Below, piece by piece: positions 36,578 to 44,530 of a stretch of DNA of 64,000 bases. The translations under genes were made by a program, and so were the position numbers. The stretch comes from an uncultured Alphaproteobacteria bacterium (GTDB lineage Bacteria > Pseudomonadota > Alphaproteobacteria > RF32 > CAG-239), in NCBI GenBank assembly GCA_949493535.1, contig CASZWJ010000002.1, forward strand, positions 183,165 through 247,164, in the 5' to 3' direction. A model generated the notes under the pieces. That model was not told the DNA's origin. It made no database searches and saw only the letters and a list, made by a program, of their open reading frames with translations. Each line of letters begins with the position of its first letter. Position 1 is the first letter of the stretch.

Positions 36578-36901
36578 ATGTATGTTGTCGGACTTAGAGA
36601 CGAAAATCTGGCAAATTTAACTTTTGCCGTCGGCTGTGTTGCTTATGGTATTCCTTCTTTGGGTATCATAATGTCTCTGCTGTTATTCCATGGAATAGAA
36701 AAGGATTTTGTTTATGGCAATTTTATCTTTTCATGGTCTATTATAGCCCTAGCCGCAACTGTTCAATATGCCATCCTTTATAGGCTAACGCTGAACTGGC
36801 CGTTGTTCTATTCAATTCCGACAGCCTTAGGAACCGGCTTCCTTATTATATTGATTATGGAATATGCTCGCGAAGGGCTGTATGCAAAAGCCACTAAATA
36901 A
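36578..36901 (+). CDS. Small membrane protein, N-terminus disrupted by a homopolymer frameshift
   Basis: The open frame from the ATG at 36578 gives 107 residues with about three membrane segments. The same frame continues upstream without a start as KKIILFWLIGTICAAAMYVV, which is clearly another membrane helix. An ATG at 36526 is one base out of phase because of an A8 tract. The intact gene would therefore be about 125 residues starting MKKIILFWLIG. It may be a phase-variable gene, a recent pseudogene or a sequencing error. No family recognised. It ends at a terminator shared with kdsA. Confidence 0.6.
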   Translation: MYVVGLRDENLANLTFAVGCVAYGIPSLGIIMSLLLFHGIEKDFVYGNFIFSWSIIALAATVQYAILYRLTLNWPLFYSIPTALGTGFLIILIMEYAREGLYAKATK

Positions 36902-36910
36902 TAAAAATAA

Positions 36911-36951
36911 CAAAAAAGAGCCGAGATTATTATCTTGGCTCTTTTTTTGTT
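36911..36951. terminator. Bidirectional intrinsic terminator
   Basis: AGAGCC(G)AGA-TTATTA-TCT(T)GGCTCT stem flanked by an A run on the left and seven T on the right. It serves the small membrane gene on the plus strand and kdsA on the minus strand. Confidence 0.85.
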
Positions 36952-37796
36952 TAGTATGGTTTTACAATATTTTTAGTAACTTTATCATAAGCTTGAAGTT
37001 CTGATAAAACCCGTTTCATATCATGCAACGGAATCATATTAGGACCATCAGACAATGCCTTATCAGGATTATCATGTGTCTCAATAAACAGAGCCCCTAC
37101 TCCGACTGCAACGGCGGCTCGAGCCAAAACCGGCGCATATTCACGCTGTCCGCCAGAAGTTGTGCCATTGCCTCCCGGCTGCTGAACCGAATGCGTGGCA
37201 TCAAAAATTACCGGACATCCGGTATCCTGCGCCATTCTGGGCAAACCGCGAAAATCTGTAACCAGCGTATTATAGCCAAAACTGGCGCCGCGTTCAGTCA
37301 AACAAACATTCATATTTCCGGAATCTTCAACTTTTTTAACCAATGACTTCATATCCCAAGGAGCCAAGAACTGCCCCTTTTTAATATTAATCACTTTACC
37401 TGTTTTGGCAGCGGCGACGGCTAAATCCGTCTGACGGCACAAGAACGCCGGAATTTGCAGCATATCGACATAAGGGGCAACTCTGGCACATTGTTCATTT
37501 TCATGAATATCCGTTACAATAGGAATATTATTATAAAGCTTCTTTATCTCCTCAAAAGTACGTATGCCTTCGTCAATTCCGACCCCGCGAGCGGTGTTAA
37601 TCGATGTGCGGTTTGCTTTGTCAAAAGAGGCCTTAAAGATATAATTAATTCCGAGTTCTTTGGTTATTTCGACCAAAGCGCCGGCCATATCAATCGCATG
37701 CTGGCGGCTTTCAATTTGACAAGGCCCCGCCAGCAAAGCAAAAGGCAAACGGTTGCTGATTTCAAAATTGCCGACTTTTATTGCTCGCTGTTCCAT
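36951..37796 (-). CDS. kdsA: 3-deoxy-8-phosphooctulonate synthase
   Basis: Condenses arabinose-5-phosphate and phosphoenolpyruvate to KDO-8-phosphate for lipopolysaccharide core synthesis. 281 residues, TIM barrel. Motifs: LLAGPCQIESRQHA near residue 22, KASFDKANRTS, VTDIHENEQC and FDATHSVQQPGG near 200, and ALFIETHDNPDKALSDGPNM near 235. The TDIHE/EC pattern and the lack of the KdsA metal-binding cysteine pair were not resolved by eye. AAAGGT lies before the ATG. It is a separate unit; pyrG's terminator stands upstream. Confidence 0.96.
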   Translation of the reverse strand: MEQRAIKVGNFEISNRLPFALLAGPCQIESRQHAIDMAGALVEITKELGINYIFKASFDKANRTSINTARGVGIDEGIRTFEEIKKLYNNIPIVTDIHENEQCARVAPYVDMLQIPAFLCRQTDLAVAAAKTGKVINIKKGQFLAPWDMKSLVKKVEDSGNMNVCLTERGASFGYNTLVTDFRGLPRMAQDTGCPVIFDATHSVQQPGGNGTTSGGQREYAPVLARAAVAVGVGALFIETHDNPDKALSDGPNMIPLHDMKRVLSELQAYDKVTKNIVKPY

Positions 37797-37885
37797 ATTT
37801 TACCTTTCTTATTTTGTTAAATAATTACCAGCATTAACAGAGTTTATTGCTTTTGGCAACCACATAACTGAAGATATAACCAAAA

Positions 37886-37914
37886 CAAAAGCCCTCGTTA
37901 GTTGAGGGCTTTTG
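37886..37914 (-). terminator. Intrinsic terminator of pyrG
   Basis: AAAAGCCCTC / GAGGGCTTTT perfect 10-base stem with a GTTAGTT loop. On the minus strand it follows the pyrG stop by about 18 bases and continues in T-rich sequence. Confidence 0.85.
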
Positions 37915-37931
37915 CATTTTCGCGCAACAGT

Positions 37932-39569
37932 CTACAGCAGCCGGCATTTTTCAATTGACGCCTTTACAAAAGCCACAAACAACGGATGCGGGTCAAACGG
38001 TTTGGACTTGAGTTCAGGGTGGAATTGAACGCCGATAAACCAAGGATGGTTCGGGATTTCGACAATCTCAGGCAAACGGCCGTCGGGAGAACGCCCGCTG
38101 ACAACCATTCCGGCTTCATTCAACTGTTTTTCGTATTTTAAGTTTACTTCATAGCGGTGACGGTGACGCTCTGATATTTCATCGCTGCCATAAACTTTGC
38201 GCGCGAGAGAATCTTTTGTCAAAACGCAGGGATATGCGCCCAAACGCATCGTTCCGCCCAAATCGCCGTCTTTTGAGCGTTTTTGTTTGTCACCGTCTTT
38301 TTCCCACTCGGTCATCAAACCGACAATCGGTTCACAATTCGGACGAAGCTCGGTCGTATAGGCATTCTTGACGCCGCAGACATTCTGCATGGTTTCAATA
38401 ACGGCCATTTGCATGCCATAGCAAATGCCCAAGAACGGAATATTATTCTCACGGGCATATTTGACGGCGGCAATCTTGCCGTCTGTTCCGCGCTGGCCGA
38501 AACCGCCCGGAACCAAAATGCCGCAGACATCAGACAAATAAATATCCGGCTCGCTCTTTTCCAGAAGCTCGGAATCAATCCATTTGATTTTGACTTTGTA
38601 TTTATTGGCAATTCCGCCGTGGGTCAAAGCTTCGTTAATTGATTTATAAGCTTCCAGAAGCTGGGTATATTTGCCGACGACGGCTACCTTCACCTCGCCT
38701 TCGGGATGGCGGATTGTTTCAACAATTTTTTCCCATTTGCTTAAATCAGGCTCGCCTTCGCATTCAATGCCAAAGTGTTTGCAAACCTGTTTATCCATGC
38801 CTTCATGAGAATAAGAAATCGGCACCATATAAATATTATCAACATCCAATGCGGCGATTACATTTTCTTCGCGAATATTGCAGAACAAAGCAATTTTGCG
38901 TTTTTCATTTTGCGGAATCGGACATTGTGAACGGCAAAGCAGCATATCGGGCTGGATACCGTATTCCTGAAGCTTTTTAACAGAGTGCTGGGTCGGTTTT
39001 GTTTTCAGCTCGCCGGCCGTCGGAATATAGGGAAGCAAGGTCACATGGATAAACATCGCGCGTTCACGCCCCAAGTCATATGCAACCTGACGGATAGCCT
39101 CAAGATAAGGCTGGCCTTCAATATCGCCGACCGTACCGCCGATTTCGCAGAGGACAAAATCTTCATCGGTAATGTCTGACAAAATAAAATCTTTGATTTC
39201 ATTGGTTACATGCGGAACAACCTGAATGGTTGCGCCCAAATAATCGCCATGGCGTTCTTTATCAATTACGCGCTGATAGATTTTGCCGGTGGTGATACTG
39301 TCGGTTTTGTGACAGGCAACGCCGGAAAAACGTTCATAATGCCCGAGGTCAAGGTCTGTTTCGGCACCGTCATCAGTCACATAAACTTCTCCATGCTGAT
39401 AAGGGCTCATTGTTCCGGGATCAACGTTCAAATAAGGGTCAAGCTTGCGCATGCGGACTTTGAAGCCTCTGGATTGCAAAACGGAAGACAAAGAAGCCGA
39501 AGCCAATCCCTTGCCTAACGAAGAAACAACGCCGCCCGTAATAAAGATAAATTTTGTTTTTTCAGACAT
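37932..39569 (-). CDS. pyrG: CTP synthase
   Basis: Converts UTP to CTP with glutamine-derived ammonia. 545 residues. The N-terminal amidoligase domain has the P-loop-like [16 protein letters not shown] at residues 11-26, followed by [13 protein letters not shown]. The C-terminal class I glutamine amidotransferase domain shows [10 protein letters not shown] (nucleophile Cys near residue 385) and [10 protein letters not shown] (His/Glu). GAAGGA precedes the ATG. It follows secG on the minus strand, but a terminator lies between them. Confidence 0.97.
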   Translation of the reverse strand: MSEKTKFIFITGGVVSSLGKGLASASLSSVLQSRGFKVRMRKLDPYLNVDPGTMSPYQHGEVYVTDDGAETDLDLGHYERFSGVACHKTDSITTGKIYQRVIDKERHGDYLGATIQVVPHVTNEIKDFILSDITDEDFVLCEIGGTVGDIEGQPYLEAIRQVAYDLGRERAMFIHVTLLPYIPTAGELKTKPTQHSVKKLQEYGIQPDMLLCRSQCPIPQNEKRKIALFCNIREENVIAALDVDNIYMVPISYSHEGMDKQVCKHFGIECEGEPDLSKWEKIVETIRHPEGEVKVAVVGKYTQLLEAYKSINEALTHGGIANKYKVKIKWIDSELLEKSEPDIYLSDVCGILVPGGFGQRGTDGKIAAVKYARENNIPFLGICYGMQMAVIETMQNVCGVKNAYTTELRPNCEPIVGLMTEWEKDGDKQKRSKDGDLGGTMRLGAYPCVLTKDSLARKVYGSDEISERHRHRYEVNLKYEKQLNEAGMVVSGRSPDGRLPEIVEIPNHPWFIGVQFHPELKSKPFDPHPLFVAFVKASIEKCRLL

Positions 39570-39594
39570 TTGAATTTCCTTCTTTTAAAGTGAG

Positions 39595-39624
39595 AAAGGC
39601 ACCTCTTAAAAAAGGTGCCTTTTA
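39595..39624 (-). terminator. Intrinsic terminator after secG
   Basis: Minus strand: AAAAGGCACCT and AGGTGCCTTT form a stem, followed by T/C-rich sequence, between secG and pyrG. Confidence 0.7.
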
Positions 39625-39644
39625 TTTTAAGTTAAATCAGCCAT

Positions 39645-39962
39645 TTATTCACCAGCGACAGGAGCCTGCGGTTCGGCGGGCTCGGAAGAAGCCGCCGGCT
39701 GGGTTTCCAAAATGGAACCGGATTTACGGTCAAAACCCTTATGATAAATTGAGAGCGAAATACTGGTAATGATGAAAATCGTTGCCAGAATAGCTGTCAA
39801 TCTGGTTAAAAAGTTGCCGGTGCCGCGAGCCGTTAAGAAATTTGCCGCGCCGGAACCGCCGCCAAGGCCGTCCAAAGCGCCGCCCTCAGAGCGTTGCAAT
39901 AAAATTACGGCCACCAGAAATATAGCCACAATCAAATGAATTACCAATAAAACTGTTCCCAT
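39645..39962 (-). CDS. secG: Preprotein translocase subunit SecG
   Basis: Small accessory subunit of the SecYEG channel. 105 residues with two membrane segments (about 3-24 and 50-73) around the conserved cytosolic loop LLQRSEGGALDGLGGGSGAA, the SecG hallmark. The tail is Pro/Ala/Glu-rich and disordered. AAAGGAT precedes the ATG. It follows tpiA by 29 bases, a standard tpiA-secG pairing. Confidence 0.95.
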   Translation of the reverse strand: MGTVLLVIHLIVAIFLVAVILLQRSEGGALDGLGGGSGAANFLTARGTGNFLTRLTAILATIFIITSISLSIYHKGFDRKSGSILETQPAASSEPAEPQAPVAGE

Positions 39963-39991
39963 TGTTTATATCCTTTATTTTACGGCCGAAA

Positions 39992-40756
39992 TTAGCAACA
40001 GCCGGCATTTTTTGCAATATTGATAAAATCTTCAACTTTGAGGCTGGCGCCGCCGATTAAAGCGCCGTCAACATCCGGCAAAGACAAAAATTCTTTGGCA
40101 TTGGCCGGCTTGACGGAACCGCCGTAGAGAATGCGCATTTTGTTGGCATTGCCTTTACCCAATTTTTTAGCAAGAACTTTGCGAACCGCTGCATGGACAT
40201 CTTCAACATCTTTTGCGGTCGGGGTTTTGCCGGTGCCAATTGCCCAAACAGGCTCATAAGCAATAACAGTATTGCTTGATGTTGCCGTTTCGGGAACCGA
40301 ACCCAAAATCTGAGCGGAACAAACGTCAATGGTTTTTCCGGCATCGCGTTCAGCCAAAGTTTCACCGATGCAGATAATAACTTTTAAGCCGGCATCATAA
40401 GCAGCCTGAGATTTTTTGCAAATCAGTTCATTGCTTTCGCCATGGTCGGCACGGCGTTCGGAGTGACCGGTAATAACATATTGGCAGCCGGCGTCTTTTA
40501 ACATAACCGGGCTGATGTCGCCGGTGTGAGCGCCTTTTTCGGTAAAATGGCAGTCCTGAGCGCCCAAAGCAACTTTAGCGCCGCGCAGGGCTTTTTTAAC
40601 AGATGTCAGCAAAGTAAACGGCGGACAAACCAAAAATTCGCACTCGGGTTTACCCATTTTTTTGACTTCGGCGGCAACACCTTTAGCCAAAGCAACGCCG
40701 TCTTCCAACAAACCGTTCATTTTCCAGTTGCCGGCAATCATAATTTTTCTAGCCAT
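39992..40756 (-). CDS. tpiA: Triose-phosphate isomerase
   Basis: Interconverts dihydroxyacetone phosphate and glyceraldehyde-3-phosphate. 254 residues. Catalytic Lys in GNWKMNG (near 12), His in ITGHSERRA (near 96), Glu in AYEPVWAIGTGKTPT (near 167), with the flexible loop following, and the phosphate site YGGSVKP and GALIGGASL. AAAGGA precedes the ATG. It lies divergent to ppiD, a familiar alphaproteobacterial neighbourhood. Confidence 0.97.
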   Translation of the reverse strand: MARKIMIAGNWKMNGLLEDGVALAKGVAAEVKKMGKPECEFLVCPPFTLLTSVKKALRGAKVALGAQDCHFTEKGAHTGDISPVMLKDAGCQYVITGHSERRADHGESNELICKKSQAAYDAGLKVIICIGETLAERDAGKTIDVCSAQILGSVPETATSSNTVIAYEPVWAIGTGKTPTAKDVEDVHAAVRKVLAKKLGKGNANKMRILYGGSVKPANAKEFLSLPDVDGALIGGASLKVEDFINIAKNAGCC

Positions 40757-40911
40757 TTTTATCTTCCTTTAATAGTGAAATTCTCTTTTGCCCTCTTATT
40801 TAGCATAACAAAAATTAATTTTCCAGCCAAAAAAACTTTTCAACATGAATATTTTGATAAGATTTTCGTGTATTACTTTAAATAAGGTGCAGACAACTTC
40901 TAAAAATAAAG

Positions 40912-40917
40912 TATAAT
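40912..40917 (+). promoter_or_regulatory. Putative -10 element of ppiD
   Basis: TATAAT, a perfect consensus -10, lies 43 bases before the ppiD ATG. No convincing -35 is seen at 17-18 bases upstream. Confidence 0.4.
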
Positions 40918-40959
40918 CGGCACAATTAGTAAAATTAAGAGAAATAGGATTTAAACAAA

Positions 40960-42843
40960 ATGATTACTAAATTATCGAAATTTAAGGATTCATGGGTTAT
41001 CAAAGTTTTGCTGTCGCTGACTGCGCTCAGTTTTGTCTCTTTGTTCGGCATTACCAGCTATATCGGCAGCGCCGGCAAAAACAATGCCGTTATCAAAGTC
41101 GGGCCTGTCAGAGTGACCAAAGCTGAAATCAACGCCCAATATAACCATGAGTTGCAAACGGCTAAAAACCTTTTCGGCGATAATTTGGAAATCACGGATT
41201 CTATGCGTTTGGCTCTGATGCAAGGCATTATCCAAAAAGAACTGATTAATGCCATTATGAAAGAAACTGCTGATGATTTGGGCGTTTCAATCAGCAATGA
41301 CTATATCCGCAAGATTATTTTTTCACAGTCTGAATTTCTTGATGCCGACGGCAATTTCAGCAAAGATAAATTTAACCGCCTGCTCTCTGCTTCCGGCTGG
41401 ACAGAAAGCAAATACATCCAGACATTAAAGCAAGACGTTATTAAACAGCATCTTATTTACGGCCTGGCCGAAAACTTTAATATTCCGAAGTTTATGACTC
41501 CTTATTTTGAAAAGATTAACAATCAGCAGAAGGTTTTTAAATATATTACGATAGATTCCGAAAAACTGCCGATTGACCGTAAAATAAGCGAAGACGAACT
41601 GGAACAGTATTATCAGGATTTTGCACCGCAGTTTGTTGAGCCCGAGGCCCGCGATATTTCTTTCATAATGCTTTCGACCGATGATATTGCTGCTCAAATC
41701 AAGCCAAGCGATGAAGATATCGAAGCTTATTATCAGGAGAACATCAGCCAGTTTGTCACTCCTGAAAAAAGAAATATCCTGCAAATGGTGTTTGATGAAG
41801 AGGAAGACGCAGCAGCAGCTATGGCTAAGCTAAAATCCGGCGCTGATTTCTATGCCGTTGCCAAAGATTTGGCAAAACAGGATAAAAATGCCACGGAGCT
41901 GGGCTGGGTTGAGAAAGACCAACTGATTGCCGATATGGGCGACAAGATGTTCTCTCTTAAAAACGGCGAAGTTGCCGGACCGGTCAAATCAGAAATGGGC
42001 TGGCATATTATGAAATTATCAGGCATTAAAGCCAAAACAGAAATGCCCAAAGCAGAAGCCCGCAAAAAAATCATCAGCGAAATCCAAAAAGAAAGAGCTT
42101 ATGATGAAGCCTATGAAATCACAACCAAAATCGAAGATGAAATCGGTGCCGGAAAAACTTTGGAAGACATTGCCAAAGACAGCAAGGTTAAAATTTACAA
42201 AGCGCAAGGCATTCGCGATAACGGCAGTGCCCGAGTTATGCCTAAGGAATTTAACAAACTTCTTAAATCAACCGATTTTATCGACTCAGTATTCTCTTAC
42301 AATACCAATGAAATCAGCCAGGTTATTGAAGAAGAAGACGGCTTTGCCATCGTCCGCATAGACGCTGTTGCGGATGCTCATCCGAAAAGCATTGACGCTG
42401 TCCGTCCGGAAATTGAAAAAATGTGGGCTGCCAATGAACGCAGTGCAATTGCCCAGGAAATTATCAATGACGTGACCCATGATCTGGAAAACGGCGATAC
42501 GATTGACGAAGCAGCCGTTCGCTTTAAGCTTCCCATGAGCACAACGAAACCGTTAAAACGCAATGAGAATTTTGCTAACTTAAACGGTCTGCAAATGAAA
42601 GAGCTCTTTCAGGAACCGTTAGGCAATCCCAAACTTTACGGACAAGATAATGTTCAAATCATTGCCGTTGCCAGCAAAGTCATTGAAAGCGGCTCAAAAC
42701 TGAGCAAAGAAGAAACGAATGCCCTGCGCATGAAAACGGCTTCCGAAATTGTTCAGGATGCAGCTAACCAGTTGGTTAACGCCTATGGTTCAAATTATAA
42801 AGTCAAAGTCGATTACAAAGAAGCCGGCGTTGATGACTTATAA
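40960..42843 (+). CDS. ppiD: Peptidyl-prolyl isomerase PpiD (SurA_N and parvulin domains)
   Basis: Membrane-anchored periplasmic chaperone near the Sec channel. 627 residues: one N-terminal helix (VIKVLLSLTALSFVSLFGIT, about 13-32), a SurA_N-like helical domain (about 40-200), and a parvulin domain (about 230-360: VTPEKRNILQMVF, LGWVEKDQL, GPVKSEMGWHIMKLS). The C-terminal chaperone half has VIAxE-type helices. Like many PpiD parvulin domains, activity cannot be judged by eye. Proximity to tpiA-secG fits a role at the translocon. Downstream there is a strong terminator. Confidence 0.93.
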   Translation: MITKLSKFKDSWVIKVLLSLTALSFVSLFGITSYIGSAGKNNAVIKVGPVRVTKAEINAQYNHELQTAKNLFGDNLEITDSMRLALMQGIIQKELINAIMKETADDLGVSISNDYIRKIIFSQSEFLDADGNFSKDKFNRLLSASGWTESKYIQTLKQDVIKQHLIYGLAENFNIPKFMTPYFEKINNQQKVFKYITIDSEKLPIDRKISEDELEQYYQDFAPQFVEPEARDISFIMLSTDDIAAQIKPSDEDIEAYYQENISQFVTPEKRNILQMVFDEEEDAAAAMAKLKSGADFYAVAKDLAKQDKNATELGWVEKDQLIADMGDKMFSLKNGEVAGPVKSEMGWHIMKLSGIKAKTEMPKAEARKKIISEIQKERAYDEAYEITTKIEDEIGAGKTLEDIAKDSKVKIYKAQGIRDNGSARVMPKEFNKLLKSTDFIDSVFSYNTNEISQVIEEEDGFAIVRIDAVADAHPKSIDAVRPEIEKMWAANERSAIAQEIINDVTHDLENGDTIDEAAVRFKLPMSTTKPLKRNENFANLNGLQMKELFQEPLGNPKLYGQDNVQIIAVASKVIESGSKLSKEETNALRMKTASEIVQDAANQLVNAYGSNYKVKVDYKEAGVDDL

Positions 42844-42865
42844 TCCTGTCCGTTGAGATGACTTA

Positions 42866-42899
42866 AAGCCCCCGTTTTGAAACGGGGGTTTCTTTTTTA
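42866..42899 (+). terminator. Intrinsic terminator of ppiD
   Basis: GCCCCCGTTT / AAACGGGGGT stem with a TG loop, followed by TTCTTTTTT. Confidence 0.9.
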
Positions 42900-42987
42900 T
42901 CTATACCATTCTATATTTTTTATTGCCCAGAATAAACTTTTATTAATTTTCTTTACAAATCGGCATTTTTAATATAGCACTTATAGT

Positions 42988-43185
42988 GAATGTAGAGATA
43001 CATTCAGGGCGTCAGAAACCCTTAATACAATTAGTCGTTAGCATAGCGACTGAAATAATTATGCCGACTTCTGGTCTATGGACGGATGTCGGTGAATAAG
43101 GTCTTGGCCAAATAAGCCGAGCCGTTCTAATTGTATTACGGTTTCTGAACATCCGCCCACCTTTAATTTGGTGGGTTTTGTTTTA
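42988..43185 (+). ncRNA. Candidate structured RNA (about 150-200 nt) with its own terminator
   Basis: A GAATGTA/TACATTC hairpin (42988-43005) precedes a long terminal stem made of 43007-43011 with 43154-43158 (GGGCG/CGCCC), 43012-43020 with 43140-43148 (9 pairs), and 43023-43034 with 43127-43138 (12 perfect pairs). It encloses three hairpins. P3 is 43035-43049 (TCGTTA-GCA-TAGCGA), P4 is 43064-43092 (CCGAC/GTCGG with an inner TCT(G)GTC/GACGGA), and P5 is 43100-43123 (GG(T)CTTGGC/GCCGAGCC). The 43156-43175 terminator shares three bases with the closing stem. No open frame fits. It resembles no RNA family I can name; tmRNA, SRP RNA and RNase P motifs are absent. It may be a free small RNA or the leader of the lipoprotein pair starting at 43209. 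Confidence 0.65.
43156..43185 (+). terminator. Intrinsic terminator of the structured RNA
   Basis: CCCACC-TTTAATTT-GGTGGG followed by TTTTGTTTT. The 5' arm overlaps the 3' strand of the RNA's closing stem (43154-43158), so the two pairings compete. Confidence 0.85.
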
Positions 43186-43208
43186 ACTATAATCAGGATG
43201 TTTAGAAA

Positions 43209-43556
43209 ATGAAAAGATTTATTATAATAACACTTACGATATTATGTTTAAGCGGTTGCACGACCCATTTGACAGACGTATCTATAATTTCAAACAAAAA
43301 TATTTCCCTAGATAAACTTGATATTGACAGATGCCCTCAACGTAAGCTTGTTGAAGGAGAAGACAGTAAATTTGTATTCTTATTTATTCCTCTGGGACAA
43401 CCTAAGATTAAAGAAGCCGTCAATGATGCTTTGCAAAAAGGAAACGGTGATTTAATCGTAGATGCTTCCTTATATAAGAAATACTGGTGGTTTTTGATTG
43501 GTCAACAATCGATTCAGATTAAAGGTACCGTTGTCAAAACAAGGGGAGAAAAATAA
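43209..43556 (+). CDS. Hypothetical lipoprotein, first of a paralogous pair
   Basis: 115 residues with a lipoprotein signal (FIIITLTILCLSGCT, cysteine near residue 17). The mature domain has a conserved layout: VSIISNKNISLDKLDID, then FLFIPLG, IKEAVNDALQKGNGDLIVDA, WWFLIG and IKGTVVKTR. The next gene has the same order of motifs, so the two arose by duplication. The pattern recalls TRL-like small lipoproteins in which a repeated aromatic (W/F-W/Y) segment precedes a KGxxVKT end; this is uncertain. It lies 24 bases after the structured RNA's terminator. Confidence 0.72.
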   Translation: MKRFIIITLTILCLSGCTTHLTDVSIISNKNISLDKLDIDRCPQRKLVEGEDSKFVFLFIPLGQPKIKEAVNDALQKGNGDLIVDASLYKKYWWFLIGQQSIQIKGTVVKTRGEK

Positions 43557-43906
43557 TGAGAAATATTGTTTTAGGGATAATCATTTTTTGTGTATCTGCC
43601 TGTAGCGTCAGTCACGGAAATTTTACCGTATTATCTAATCGATTAGTTGATATTAAAAACTTTCATATTGATACTGAAAAGAAAATGAATAACGTAACAG
43701 GAAAAGATGTCAGCCATATAATTGTTTTTGTGCCGACAAAAGCAAATCCTAACTTAAACGATGCGTTAAATGATGTCTTCAGAAATACGGATGCGGATGT
43801 AATGACAGACGTAGAAATAACAAGTTGGCATTGGTATATTCCGTATATTTACGGACAAAGCGCATGGCAGGTTAAAGGTGATGCGCTGAAAACCAGAAAG
43901 AATTAA
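43556..43906 (+). CDS. Hypothetical lipoprotein, second of a paralogous pair
   Basis: 116 residues; lipoprotein signal LGIIIFCVSACS with cysteine near residue 16. It shares with the preceding protein the series FTVLSNRLVDIKNFHID, IIVFVPT, LNDALNDVFRNTDADVMTD, WHWYIPYIYG and VKGDALKTRK. Its ATG overlaps the preceding stop by one base (TAATG), so both are made from one mRNA. Outer- or inner-membrane placement cannot be settled; no strong inner-membrane retention Asp is seen at position +2. Function unknown. Confidence 0.72.
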   Translation: MRNIVLGIIIFCVSACSVSHGNFTVLSNRLVDIKNFHIDTEKKMNNVTGKDVSHIIVFVPTKANPNLNDALNDVFRNTDADVMTDVEITSWHWYIPYIYGQSAWQVKGDALKTRKN

Positions 43907-43913
43907 ACTACCA

Positions 43914-43943
43914 AAAAAGCCCCGGAACGGGGCTTTTCATTTT
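43914..43943. terminator. Bidirectional intrinsic terminator
   Basis: AAAAGCCCCG-GAA-CGGGGCTTTT stem with A run left and T-rich sequence right. It lies between the plus-strand lipoprotein pair and the minus-strand gene ending at 43951. Confidence 0.85.
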
Positions 43944-43950
43944 TCAGCTC

Positions 43951-44526
43951 TTATTCAATACAGCAGTCAACAGCTTTGCGGACAAAGGCTTTCATTTTTG
44001 CCAAAGCGCCTTGCGGAGCATCCTCTTTTGCCGGCTCCTCTGCTACGGCAGCATTAACTTTTGCCGAAAGCTTCTTCACATCTTCAACATTGTCTTCTAT
44101 CCATTTGACGTCGTCAATATTTAACATGTTCATATTTAAGCCCCAGAACAGACAATACAAGTCATACGCCTGATTAAACAAATCATACGCTTGCTTCTTA
44201 TTGCCAAGACTCTGCTGCTTGGTCCCTACTTCCATCAATCTCATTGACGACGCTAGTAAGTGTTTCGATATGCACCAAACTTCCCCTTCATATGCCGGTA
44301 TTATCTTCTGCATTAATGTTTTGCGCTTTTCGCGGACTTCTTCTACCAAATCATAAAAAGCGGTTTTGCCTGTTTTGGCACCTGAAAAAACCAAATGTTC
44401 TTCAATCGAAATCAGGTTCATTATCGCGATTGTCAAATCCTGATCTGATGACAGGTCTTTAGGATTAACCTTCTTGGAACTGTCTATCCGCTCTACAAAT
44501 TCTTTTACATTCTTCGCTTTATTCAT
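43951..44526 (-). CDS. Conserved hypothetical protein, helical
   Basis: 191 residues, soluble, largely helical. Distinct segments are VNPKDLSSDQDLTIAIMNL (near residue 20), SIEEHLVFSGAKTGK, VREKRKTLMQKI, YEGEVWCISKHLLASSMRLM and FNQAYDLYCLFWGLN; the tail is Ala/Lys-rich. I associate this pattern with hypotheticals common in candidate-phyla-radiation genomes rather than with proteobacteria; that is memory, not a search. It starts four bases after the membrane protein gene upstream, with GGAG before the ATG, so the two form an operon. Function unknown. Confidence 0.75.
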   Translation of the reverse strand: MNKAKNVKEFVERIDSSKKVNPKDLSSDQDLTIAIMNLISIEEHLVFSGAKTGKTAFYDLVEEVREKRKTLMQKIIPAYEGEVWCISKHLLASSMRLMEVGTKQQSLGNKKQAYDLFNQAYDLYCLFWGLNMNMLNIDDVKWIEDNVEDVKKLSAKVNAAVAEEPAKEDAPQGALAKMKAFVRKAVDCCIE

Positions 44527-44530
44527 TTTT

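Noticed and set aside
43029-43060. Minus-strand GCTAACGAC (Ala-Asn-Asp) near the structured RNA, suggestive of a tmRNA tag
   Set aside because: It is followed at once by a stop, there is no tag ending in Ala-Ala, and the tRNA-like domain is missing.
42988-43185. Assignment of the structured RNA to 6S, SRP RNA or RNase P
   Set aside because: SRP and RNase P core motifs are absent. 6S cannot be excluded by eye, but the three-hairpin junction is not its usual single long bubble-hairpin.
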